This document shows, in pieces, positions 1 to 12,700 of a stretch of 64,000 nucleotides of DNA. The notes below the pieces were generated by a model. That model saw only the letters and a list, made by a program, of their open reading frames with translations, had not been told where the DNA came from and made no database searches. This stretch comes from Akebia trifoliata (lineage: Eukaryota; Streptophyta; Magnoliopsida; Ranunculales; Lardizabalaceae): positions 13,449,892 through 13,513,891 of the forward strand of contig CM030714.1 in the NCBI GenBank assembly GCA_017979445.1, written 5' to 3'. The translations under genes were made by a program, and so were the position numbers. Within the stretch, counting starts at the first letter, position 1, and every line of letters begins with the position of its first letter.

Positions 1-258
1 CTGTATTTCCTGTGTCTTCCGTAACTTATCCATGAAAGAAAAATTAAAAAATTAAAAAATTAAAAAATTAAAAAATTAAAAAAATTAAAAAAAAAAAAAA
101 AAAAGGGAAAGAAAGAAAGAAAAGAAAGATTAGGAGGTTCTATCTTTCTCTGTGATTTTTGTTGGGTCTTAGCCTGGACTTCTTCTGTATTGTTCTGTGA
201 TTGTAAATATCTCAGCTGCAAAAAGAGTTGTTTATATATGAAGTTTTAATGTTTGTAG

Positions 259-294
<36 letters not shown>

Positions 295-787
295 TGAACC
301 TGTGCCTTTGGTTGCTGTGCTGTGCTGCTTGGTAGAGTCTTGTATATAATTATCACTCCTCAGTATTGTTATTATATTTGTTAGAAAGGGAGACATTTAG
401 AAATAAGTCTTGGAGTTTCTTAAACTGGTCACAATTGTCTTTTTGTTGTTCTTTTTTTTTTTTTTTTCAAACTTGTTTGTTTGTTTCTGGTTTTGCCCAT
501 ATTTTTCAGGAAGGGCCCCATTAGGTTTAGGTTTACAACTTTGTTTATTATTTCGTGGTTTAATGTTCTCAATATGCTTTATGCCCCTTGAGTTCTGTAA
601 GTAATTTTGTCCATCATCATATCAGCTCTCCAAGTTTTGGATTGATGAGTTACGAGTGGGACTGCCATCCAATTTTTATCCAATTCTATTTGAAACAAGT
701 GCATCATATATGTATAAACAAAATTGTGATCTAATCGGTAAACATTGATATATTTTCAAACATGTTATGGGATCAGGCCCCTGTTGA
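1..787. other. No gene recognised; AT-rich and low-complexity DNA
   Basis: I see no coding exon here. The stretch holds A-rich runs (about 42-104), a (GA)n microsatellite at about 266-290 and T-rich tracts. Its look (T-rich, with no long conserved frame) would fit the 3' untranslated end of a plus-strand gene lying left of the window, but nothing proves that. Confidence 0.4.
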
Positions 788-795
788 GCTGGTAC

Positions 796-1176
796 TAAGG
801 CTGGCAATGGGTTGGATAATATCTTTGTACCCGACCCAAGTAATTTGAGTATGGGTTAAATTTTTTTTTTTTTTTAGGGTTGGATTTGGACATGTGTTGA
901 TCCGAATATTAGTTTATTCGAGTTTAATAGAGTAAATTCAGAATAAGATATATGCATAACCCAATTTCAAAGGTCCTTCCACAATGAGGTATATACATCC
1001 AAAACAAAATTGGGTACAAGGATACGGATATCCTCAAAAAAATTAGATAAATAATTGAAAATGGATATCCTTACAAAAGTGGGTAACAAATCAGATACGG
1101 ATATCTAGCTATAGAGTTGAATGAGGATACTGGTACATACTTCATCCGACCCACACCCGACCCATTGCCAGCCCTA
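796..1176. mobile_element. Short non-autonomous hAT-like element
   Basis: The left end reads TAAGGCTGGCAATGGGT and the right end reads ACCCATTGCCAGCCCTA, a near-perfect terminal inverted repeat starting TA and ending TA as in hAT elements. The flanking 8-mers are gctggtac and gctaggat (5 of 8 match), so the target duplication is only weakly preserved. There is no transposase. The inside is AT-rich with repeated GGATAC/GGATATC motifs. Confidence 0.5.
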
Positions 1177-3243
1177 GCTAGGATGTGGTTGATCTAAAAC
1201 CAATCTGATAAGTTATTAGAGTGGACGTCTATTGGATTTGGTCTTTTATCAGAGCCTATACTTAGATCCAGACCTGTGTTATTGGATTGGATTTTGGGTC
1301 TGTTCTAATCCATCTACATAATTGTCATTATTTCCATTAATAGCCCTATCTTGTTATCCCCAATTGTGTTATTATTTCCATCAATTAACCTTATCCTTTT
1401 ATCCCCTATGTAACTCAAGTACAATCATATTTACCCATCTATTTCTTTAAGTTGGCTTTTTTTCTTTTTTTTTACTTCAGCTATTTATATTTTATCATTA
1501 GTTTTTTTCAAACTGATGACATGCCCCTTGACCTAGGTCTTCTTTGAGAAACTAAAATAAATAACCTAAATACCCTCATCTTCAATCTCTAACTGGAAAC
1601 CCTTTGTTTTTCTTCCCCAAAAGCCGTTATCATTGACTTTTTACCTTGTTTTCAACCTCCTTTCAACCTTCAAACCTAAAGAACAAGAGGGGATTTTTGG
1701 GTAGAAAAATCAAGGTTTCTCTACAAGACATTGAAGATGAGATTGAATAGGTTAACAATAGTTTATTTGAAGATAGGTTTTCTGGAAGAAAATCAAGGGG
1801 TTTTATGCTAGGCAACTAGAAGTTGAAGATGAGGGGCATTTTTCTGTAGTGGGCACGTTGGATGTGAAGGAAAGTTCTTTGTTTTTTTGTGTAAACAATT
1901 CAAAGAGTTTGGAGGGTTGTTTTTTTGAAGATTTAATGTTTAGGTGGGAGAATGTAATTGGGGAGAGAAATTAGCTTGTGTTTCTTCTTTGAGCACATAT
2001 TGTCCTCTTGTCAATAAATTTTATTAAAAAAAAAAAAAAAGAATAGGAGTGCAACTTGGATTGAGTCGGCTTTAGCTGAAATGGATTTGGGGCCAACCCA
2101 AAACCAAAGCAAGAGGTTAGGTTTCATTTGGTTTGGGTCAGTGCCCAAATTCCACCTATACCAAAATTGCTCAAATGGTCCTTCCCAACTTAGGAAAGAA
2201 AAGAAAGAAATAAATAACAACAGATGGTACATTAGAATTGTGTCAAATGGATCGGATTCAGATTGGATCGAATCAATTTGGGACTATTTTGAGTTTTTGA
2301 CAAGTATTGGATCCATATTGTAATGATCCAGTATTTTCGCATTGGGTCCTTATCAGATTTATTTGGATCCAAATCTGATTCAATGGCACTTGGATCAAGT
2401 TTAGATTATACCGAATCCAATTTGATGCACAGATATACAACATATACTCTAAACAAAATAAATAATAGAATTTATATATTTCCTCACATTATTGGATCAG
2501 AATCCTTATAGATTAAGACATTGTTGTACCAAAACTGATCCGATTGATCCATTAGGTTATCAGATTGGATCCTTATCAAAACCCAAATCCTTGATCTAGA
2601 GTTCCAGACCCTAATTATCGGATCACATAAGGGTTGCAGTGTTTGCGCAACAACAATTGTTAGCATTTTAAGTTCATTCCTTTGAACTTTGGGTATGATT
2701 GGGCAAGAGTTAGGGCTTTTAGTGGATCGAATCAGATCCAAAACCTGATCCATTGTGATCCTATTACTTGAGGTCCGGATAAAAAATTTGAATTCCGATA
2801 AGGATCTGATTTGATAACTTATCGGATCACTTTTAAATCAAACCATGTCTCGATCAGATGGTGGTTTGAAACTATTAAATGTATAAGATATATTGTATTT
2901 TATGTATACTCGTATCAAATTGAATTGGATTGAATTAGGACATAAAAAAATATTGAATTTTAGGATCAAATCTAGAAGAACAAATATGATATTGGATCAA
3001 ATCAGGTACCATTTAGTACCAATCCAATCCATTGACAGCCCTGGCATGCAAGCGTGCACAGTTCAGAAAACTGGTCAACTGTCCTCAACTGTTTCAATTA
3101 AAAAGTGGTGAGCTCGACAAGACCATTAAGAAATAAAAAGTTTACCACCCAAAATTCAAGGACTATTTAGATAGAAATCCCTCCATCAGGGTCCTTTAAG
3201 TAATTTTTCCAAAACAAACACAAAAGATGGCCATTTTATATAT
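1177..3243. repeat. Intergenic DNA with repeated GATCnGATT-type motifs; no gene
   Basis: I see no gene. From about 1190 to 1310 and from 2043 to 3045 the sequence repeats variants of GGATCCAATCTGAT and GGATCGGATT on both strands. It closes with CATTGACAGCCCTGG near 3030-3044, which resembles hAT-type element ends found elsewhere in the window. About 1497-1545 holds a copy of the GATGACATGCCCCTTGACC repeat. The open frames over 2000-3100 run through these repeats and have no recognisable product. Confidence 0.45.
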
Positions 3244-3601
3244 GGGTCCCGTTCAGCACCATACATTTTGCCCAACCATTTTTGTCCTACATGGGGTTAG
3301 AAGTTTTGAAATGGGCTGATTTTTGGTGAAGATGATCTCTATGATGAGGAGATCATCCTCACCAAAAATCAGCCTATTCCAAAACTTCTAACCCCATGTT
3401 TACAAGTTGAAAAATCGTGGACAGTCCATTTTTTGTAAACCATTTTTGATGGGGTTAGAAGTTTTGGAATGGGCTGATTTTTGGTGATGATGATCTCCTC
3501 ACTGTAGAGATCATCCTCACCAAAAATCATCCAATTCCAAAACTTCTAACCCATGTAGGAAAAAAATGGTTGGGCAAAATGTTTGGTGCCGAACATTTCC
3601 C
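3244..3601. mobile_element. Double-hairpin foldback MITE with 9-bp target duplication
   Basis: The outer ends (GGGTCCCGTTCAGCACC... and ...GGTGCCGAACATTTCCC) are inverted repeats of roughly 60 bp. Between them lie two hairpins side by side, about 3294-3406 and 3450-3552, each with arms holding GGGGTTAGAAGTTTTG and its complement. The element is bounded by TTTATATAT at 3235-3243 and again at 3602-3610, a perfect 9-bp direct repeat of the length made by Mutator-like transposases. No coding capacity. A second copy lies at 55183-55594. Confidence 0.8.
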
Positions 3602-3787
3602 TTTATATATATATATATTCCTCCGTTTTATGGTGTGATAGGGCTATATTAGAATGCATTATTAAAATAGATAACGCGTAACGGAAAAAATGGTGGATTC
3701 TATAAATTAATTGCTTGTAATAACTTATCAACATTGTACACTGTTCACTTACAGTTGGAGAAGATTACAGGGAAAGCTATATAGGGT

Positions 3788-6700
3788 TTAGGCCAATGCA
3801 AGCTCCTCTACCTCTATTTGCTCAGTAGTGGGACTTACTTCTTGATAAGGATGAAGAATCCGCTTGATATCTTCTGCACTTAGTGTTTCATACTCAAGAA
3901 GGGCATTTGCTAATGCGTGTAATGCCTTCTCATGCTGAAAATTTTGAAAACCAGTGTTAGTAAAGAGAAAATATGCTTGAATCTACCTTTCTCATTCCCC
4001 GATTACAAAACTACACAATGAAACCAATGCCGACCTAAACAGATGAATTCTGGTGACGCTATAAGATTATAGAGAGTATTAGTTTCTCTTGAGACTAACA
4101 TAATCCTCTTTACCATGCCTTGAACTAAATACAACATTACATGTAATGGGAAAACTATGACGACAAGTCTATGCAGGGTCAAGTCATCTTTCAAAGTTTT
4201 TAGTCTTTGGCTATCTGCCACAACTACCTATAAACGAAGGTGGATTTGAGACTATTTGAGTTTGTATCACAGAAATTAGTGAAGTATCATCGTCATCATC
4301 ATCATGGTTTGGGCATTTTTATTTAAGGCAGAACTTATCCTAAAGTTTACCCGATTATGAAGATCTAAACCATCCAATCTTTTCACCTTTTGTTTAAACA
4401 ATCAGAAAAATATGTGCAATGGCCCAAAAAGGATAATAAATTAGATGGTTAGAATCCTTCAATCAGCGTTTAGATAGTAAAATATCTTCCAGACGGAAAC
4501 CATGAATGTTGGGTTTGATCCCCTTGAAATATGAGCATTTACAAAGCCCTTAGATATCCTTTCTTTGTTAAATTGACGAACAAATGGTGAAACATACACA
4601 CCTTCTTTAGCAAGCCTTTAACACGATCATAAGCTTCCTTGAGGAGTTTCACCACCTGCAGTATTCAAACCATATCTGTCATAATCAGATTGAGTGTAGT
4701 AGCCAACAAAGCAGTCCAAGATTCATAGAACATACTTCCGCATCAACCCGTGATTGCATCTCAGTACCAGCCCGCTCTTTGATATAAACTGGCCCAATTG
4801 CATCACTCATCCCACAAGTCGATACCTAGGGCAAACAAGTTTAGAAACCATGCACAAAAATTTAAAAATAAAAAAGAAAAAACACTACAATTGGAGCATC
4901 TGTTCCTTCAGATGAACCTAGAGATGTTGCAATTCATTCTCTGGAATCTTCAGCCGACAGACTTTTAGGGAACTTCAAAACTAACTTTTGCTTTTCTCAG
5001 TTGCTTATTAGTATAAAATATTTTTCTTTAAAAGAAAAAAAAATAAAAAATGGGAGCAATATATGTTGATAACTATATATTTTCTTCACTATATTACAAG
5101 AATAAAAAACTAGAAAAAAATCACGTGGTATCCTCAAGAGATTTTCCACATGGTTGAGAGTTCTGATTCCTAGCAAAAATAAATAAATATTAGTTTATAT
5201 TAATATTTATTTTTTATTTTTAGAAGTCTGGAAACTATGGCAGAGATTGGAGGAACTACCATGTATTGTGCAATCTCAGTAGCTGAATGAAGATCACTAC
5301 TAGCTCCGGTTGTGACATGTTGCGAACCAAAAATAAGCTCTTCAGCAACTCTTCCCCCCATACAAACATCGAGACGTGCTAATAATTGTCTCTTGCTGAT
5401 TGATGTCTCATCGTTTGAAGGGAGCTGTGTAACCATTCCTAGTGCAGAACCCCGTGGCATAATTGTGGCCTTGTGAATAGGATGTGCACCATCGGTATTG
5501 AAAGCAACAATTGCATGGCCACTCTCATGATACGCAGTAAGCTGAAAAGAAGGATGCATGGGCATATCAATGTTTAATCAAATATATCTTATGTCATGAA
5601 ACAATGCTTTGTTGAATTCTCAAAGAGGAAGCAATATGATTCCACATATAATGCACATGATAGAACCTACCATTGAATTGGTCCAATACACAACTCCCAA
5701 GTTTGGCCTCATCAGATGGTCCTAGATATCCTATCTATAGACTTTATCTGGACTCATTGCCATGATTTTTCTAAGCATTTAGACAAAATGGTTAGGATCA
5801 TCTGATTAAGTTGCTTCTTGGCCTAACCCTAGGTGGGTCCTACCTCCTGCATGTTATGCAGTTGATAGTATAGTCAGTAAACATTGATGTGAAATCTAGG
5901 TTACAAAAACAACCAATTTGATGATCCTATATATCATTTTCCCTGGATAATGTGCCAGAAGACAGAAAAGAAGTAAACTTGAACTGTTAGGATCAGCCAA
6001 ATTTAATGTTTGACCTCTTGGAAACCCTCAGACCAATTTCGACATGCCATGTAGACCACCAAAATGACACTCCGACACATTAACTTAGATTTTCATTTTT
6101 ACGTAGCTAAGCTACAATTGCAATTTTGACTTCATGGTCGCTTTGAAGAACATAAAACGAGCTATTAGCTTGACCTCCATCCTAGATTTAATCATGGATA
6201 ACATTTTTACCTTCTTGGATTCTTCTGATAAGAACATTGTTTTCCGCTCTGTACCCATAATTATCCTGTCTTTGGCAAATTCCAACTGTGCAGCAGTTAA
6301 CTTTTCAACACCTTCTACGGCAGCCTTAATAGCAGCGATGTTTACCAGGTTTGCCAAATCTATGTGCAAAGAAAATGGAAAAAGGAGTTCCAATAAATAT
6401 ACATAAAAAAAAATATGCTCTACCTGAGACCTATTGTAGAATAAAATAAAACAAACCTGCTCCATTGAAACCAGGAGTACCACGAGCAATTGCTTTGGCA
6501 TCAACATCATCAGCCAAGGGCTTGTCTTGTAAGTAGAGCTCCAATATCTCTTGACGACCTCGGACATCAGGATTTGGAACAACAATCTAGAAGAAAATTT
6601 CATTAAAATTTTCCAGAATTAGGTGGGCAAAAGTATAATAAGTGTTTTACAAAAGTGTAACCCTTAAGCTAAATATGTCAAGAGGCATACTCCACCGTAC

Positions 6701-9700
6701 ATAAAGTATTCTCAATAATTAGATTTTCAAATTCGATGGCATTGGTGAGTTCTGAAATATTAAATCCACTCTGAAGCCTTAAGAAATTTGATCACGGTCT
6801 TCATTGACAACTAACCAAACATACAACATGGTCAAGCAAATCAACCAAACATGAGAAAGGTTGTTTTATCAGGATTCTAATGACTGGGTGAACCATAGTT
6901 CCGAGAACTATGTAACAAGAACACTCCATATTCTAAGAATTTGCCACATCATATCTACTTGTCAGACATACGCAGACAGACATAACCAGATATGTCATTG
7001 GTGTTTAGCTATAAAGTTCTAGTAAAATCTCTTTTAAATCTCAACAAAATTAGTGTTCTACACTTCACGTTAGAGTTGGTCACCGAAGTGCCCATCTATT
7101 TGTTACATAGGCCGAAAATAATACTGGACCAAGTTTCTAGTCTTGCTGTACTTCCCAAGAAGTTGCATTAGGTAAGCATTTCATGGATGAGATGACAAGG
7201 ATCGATAGATAGAATTGGAAATCTGAAAAGTAGACAAGTTTTTGAAACCCCAACTGATTATTTAACAATACGGGCTTTGATACAAGTTCCATAAAATTTC
7301 TCCAACTTGTGTTGCCTATGTAACCCTTCAACAAAATTCTTCAGCTATACTATATGTAAACTCCTCGTAGATATATCTCAAGCTTCGGACCCTGCAATTA
7401 CCATCCATTTCTCATGAAATTCTAAAAAACTTACATGCCTATCGAATCTGCCAGGCCTGGTTAAAGCTGGATCAAGGATATCTGGCAAGTTTGTTGCAGC
7501 CATCAGTATTATGCCCTACAAAAGAAAATTTTACCTCAATAAAAGAATGCACAAAGGAAACAATTGAAACAATTGGGTGAGATCATACCTCATTCTGCTC
7601 AAATCCATCCATCTCAACAAGCAACTGATGCAATGTTTTCTTCGTATGGCCTTCCCATTGCTTTCGAGTGGACCCGATAGCATCTATTTCATCAATGAAG
7701 ATGATGCAAGGTGCCTATGAATATTGGTGGGATACAGTAAATCTAATAAGCACAGATATAAGAAGATTACAAAACTACTTGAATAGCAAAAAATGTGGAA
7801 ACAATTTAGGAAAAGGACTACTAAGCTCAAATTAAATATATAAAATACTGACATCCTATTTGACAACAGGTTCATGATGAAATAAGAGATGATTGACTTC
7901 ATGGAATAAGATGCTGTTAATCTTATTTTCAGGGTGATCATTCAAATAAATAAATAAAGAACAATCTACTGCTCGCACATGGGCCAGAGGTGGTTGTTAT
8001 GCATTCAAACAGAATATTAGGACCAAAATAGAGTCCTCAACGGCACAGAAACTCACACTTCCACCAAAGCAGCCAGTCTTGACTCTACTTTTATAGTTGA
8101 GGTAGATTACAATGTGATTAGGTGTTCGTACTAGAGAAAGGAGGAATAAAATTAGTAGAAGTATCAAAGGATTTTCTGACTTTGTGGATAGAAATCAGTT
8201 TTACGGAATCACCTCTCAATGGGCATCATGTCAGCCCTGATCAAGGGGGAGAAATTTCCAAAATCTGTATTTGATGTCTTCATCAAGTTTGAGGTATTTA
8301 TTCAAAAGAAATCCAGAGACACTCGACATTATGATTACACACTATGCATAATAGAGTTGATATATACCACCAAAACAGCCTAAACGTGTAGAATTGTCAA
8401 ATATTATTTGTTAACTGAAACCAAAGTCAAAGAGTCCAGATATCATCAAAAAAAAAACCACCTTTTTCTTTGCAGCTTGGAATAGAGATCGTACACGTCG
8501 AGCACCAACCCCGACAAACCTGGCATACAATAGAAAGAAAATAGATTTTCATTCAAAAGATTCTTAAGACTCCTAAGCCTATAGAATGTGGCAAACCATT
8601 GTCAATACCAAACTAAGTAAGAAAATACAATAGGAAGATACAAGAACACAAATTGATGATGCCATCTAGGAAGAAATATGTGCTATATTAGTTCAAACAT
8701 TTAAACTTGCTGATTAACATAAAATACCATCAAATATTTATTATAAGTTAGCCAAAATTACTATTAGATAACAAAATTGATATCATATATCTATCGAATT
8801 TTATTATAAGAAGACCAAAACAACTGTTAACCAGTAAGATTGATAACTTACATTTCCTCAAACTCAGAACCTGCTCTGTAAAAAAAAGGTACCCCAGCTT
8901 CCCCAGCAATAGCCTTCAAAGATCCAGATGCAATCATTATATTTATAAAAGATATTATAAACAAAAATAAATGGATAACATTGTCAAACAGCTGCTAAGA
9001 TCCTATCATTCACAAAGAGCAAGGATTCCTTGTGGGAATTGCCTGGAAAGCAGAAATCTCCTTCTGAACAAAGCAATAAAAGGGAGACTAATTTAATTTA
9101 AGAAACAATTGGCTCCACAATCTCAGCTTTGACGTAAAAAGTTAAAAACATTCAGTTTCTCTAGGTCATTTTAGTGATGTGGGATCGCCAGAGCTAAGCA
9201 TATATAGGGTTTTGAAATTTATGTCACTTGGTCATATTTAATAAGTGGAACTTTAGAGGCACCAAAGTCTGGAGTTAAATCAATTGTAGAGTTCCCATAG
9301 TTCATTGTGGACAATCTATGACGATTCATGGTTACTAAAAAACTGGCTTCAACTAACCACACATACTTTATTCTTGAATGGCATTCTTAAATTCAGATAG
9401 TGGCATTCACTAGATAGGGATTGATAAAAACTGAAAGAACTTTCAAATACTTTGCCAAAAATGGGTCACTAAGAAATAGAACAACTCAAAAATAAACTAG
9501 AAATGGTGGTGCCAATTGAAAAGGATTATTCAACTAGTAGAGAAAAATTGGTTTTACATATTCTAATAACTGAGTAATTGAGTAAGGATTCAAGATCCAT
9601 GGCAAGAAGTAAGAACCATTTGTAAAATATGAAGTTATCAATTACCTTGGCAAGCAGAGTCTTTCCTGTACCAGGAGCTCCTGTCAAAAGAATTCCCTGC

Positions 9701-12700
9701 AAATAAATACCGATTAGACTTGAAGCATAATCAAGACCTAATTAACAGAGGAAAAGGATTTCTCAAGAAAACAATTTCTCATGTCACAATTGTTTTTCAC
9801 TACATGCCCTTGGATCTTGGTACCTGTTTGTTCAAATGCTTGACAGAAATCAATAAACATTTTCTCGTGGACACTAACATGTATTCATATGTTGATTATC
9901 TATTTTCTTAAGCGAGAATTTCTCGAGAGAACATTTTCTCATATCCCACGTCTTTCACTACATGCACATTAAGGCCCCCACCTAAAAAACTACTAACCTG
10001 TAGCTTATTACTCCAGTCTAGTCTTTTCTAGGTACATATTATCTACTAAAGTTAACTATTTCCTCACTTAAGACTAGTTTAATGGAGAAAGGCACAATAA
10101 TCAATAAGGGAAACATTATTTAATCATAAGGAAATAGTAACAAGAAATAATAGTGTGCCTAAGAGTGTGAACAATAAGTGAATGATACAACCTCCCTTTT
10201 TTAAGTCCATCCAAAACATAAAGTAAGAAAATCATCCACAAAAGTCATGCAAAAACATCCAAACTCACCCAAAACTTAGCTGTGATTTATGGAATAAAAC
10301 AGAAAAAAGAAGAGAAGAACAAGAGAAAGATGAGGAAAGAGAGATTGGGAGTTGTTCTCCACAATTGGATCTTTTATTTATATTAACATACATACTAGGA
10401 GGCAAAATTATCGCTAGACAAAATATAAAAAGAGATACATCTCTATGATAAAATCAAAAAGACTATTCTACCCTTCTTGCAACAATAATTTCTTCTCAAA
10501 TAAATACAGAAAATACAATACATTTACCTCTACCAAGCATAATAATATTGATGATTAAGGAGGTTCGAGACTTCTAAACATAACAACATTTACAGAAGAC
10601 ATTCATTTCACATAAATTTGAACTCCAATTACATAAGGTCTGAACAAACCTTGGGCAACTTCCCTCCAAGGCGAGTGAACTTTGTTGGGTTTTTGAGGTA
10701 CTCTACTACTTCCTCAAGCTCTTGTTTAGCATCATCACAGCCTTTAACATCCTTAAAGGTTTTCACATTCTGAAAAAAAAAATTAATTATTTAGTGAAAT
10801 GAAGAATTGTGCATTACACAAGAATCATAATTTTATGATTTATAACACAGTGCTAGAACAGATATCAAAAAGAGTAGTTTAATCCAACCACACTTTGATG
10901 CTTATTTTTTAATGAAGAATTCAAAAGCTATCTACTGAAACAAAACAGTAACCAATAAAATAAAAAAAGTGAACATTTTACATCTCATCACAACAGAGCA
11001 AAACATAAAACTATAATTATTGGCACACACACCAAAATACTTTTGACAGATGATATCAGCTATCTACCTTCTCTGGCATAAATTCTTTGTTCAACTCCTT
11101 TGGTGCATACGAAGAACTTGAGCCAACACCGGAAGTACCTATGCCACCCAAGCTGCCTACATATTTTTGAAGTGCAGCTGCACCCATTACCCTGAAACAA
11201 TGCTTAGACTTTCAAACAGTCGACAACCATCACATGGAAGGTATTTAAAACAAATGTACAACTAAAAACTTATATCTTTCACTAGATAAAATCTGTAAAT
11301 TCAATGAAAAAGAAAATACACAAGGTAATCACAGAGAAGATGCCAGAATTTGCACAAATTCCAAAGATGAGATTATACCACATCAAGCCAACCACAACAG
11401 TAAACAAGATAGTTGAGATGACCTCTTGCGCAAACCGTGTTGACCTGTTTGATGCTTTAGGATCAACCTAACATAAAAAATAAAAATAAAAAAGTATCAG
11501 CCAAGCATTGTAGGTTTGAAATGCAGGATATAACGACAGAAACCGCAGTTAGATAGAGAAAATATAAATATTAGCAATCTTTCATCTTATTCTAGGTGAT
11601 TGTATCATCATCAATCATTATCAAAACCTTCTCCCAAAATTCTGGATGATCATATAAAAAACATACTGGACTTGAACCCACGAAATTCTGAAATTTTATA
11701 GATATCATTTCAGTTTCCCTTATAAAATTTCTGGTACCTGGACAGAAATTTAGAAATTTCAAGATTTCATTCTAATTTTAGTACAGGACCAACTAATGCT
11801 AAAACCAGGATTTAAACATTGAGTGAAGCAAAATGGCTGTTATACATTACTCCTTACCATCACCACATGCAATGGCTGCTTCTCAGATATGCCAGGGCTC
11901 AAAAAGGGCTCATCCATATTCTCTGATGCACGCTGCTTCAACTCTTGTAACTAATTGCAAAAACTCAACAGTTATTGGTTGGAGACTGCTAACCAAATAA
12001 AATTTCTAAAATATATGATCAAAAAATGGAAGGAATTTAATTTAAAGTTTGATATAACATTTTCTAGGGATTACTAAACAGAGAATATAAATTAGCACCA
12101 AGGCATGGTTAAAATTACCAATGTAGGAAGACTAGAAGGCTTGCCAGACTGTTCATCTGGAAGATATTCTTCTATGACATTAGTAACCACAAGAGCTCGA
12201 AGATATTCTACCACTCCTTTACCATCTACAGCATGATCCCTTTGTTCGAAACGTCTAATGACAGACTCAGGACTGCAAAAATATTTTAAGATAGCATCTT
12301 CAAATCCTGAAATATTAAACGTTTAAATATCTAACAAAAAACCCACAAGAAAAATAAAAACAAGCTATCTTACCATGTGCCAAAACATTGGAAGCAAAAT
12401 CTTGTTCCATGATCTCAGAATCATATATGTAATGCTACAGTTAGAAAAGGTAGAACTCATAACATATGGTCATCATGTTAATTACTATCTTACTAGTAGA
12501 GAGAGTGTGTTGCACCATCATTCTAGGAGTATTGGAAGTTTACATATGTTTGACACAAATACTTCACCCATTTAGAAAAATCTAAGCACCATCGACTTCT
12601 GCACCTCCACCGCAATAATACTGCTTGGTACCAAAGCTAGTCATCATCCTTGCCAAACTTCTTTTACTTGTGTTACCTAGGCATACGATAGAACAAGATT

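Noticed and set aside
6112..6603. 163-residue minus-strand frame and a 90-residue plus-strand frame
   Set aside because: The minus frame runs through FTSH11 exon 13 and an intron, and the plus frame is its complement; only the spliced exons are real.
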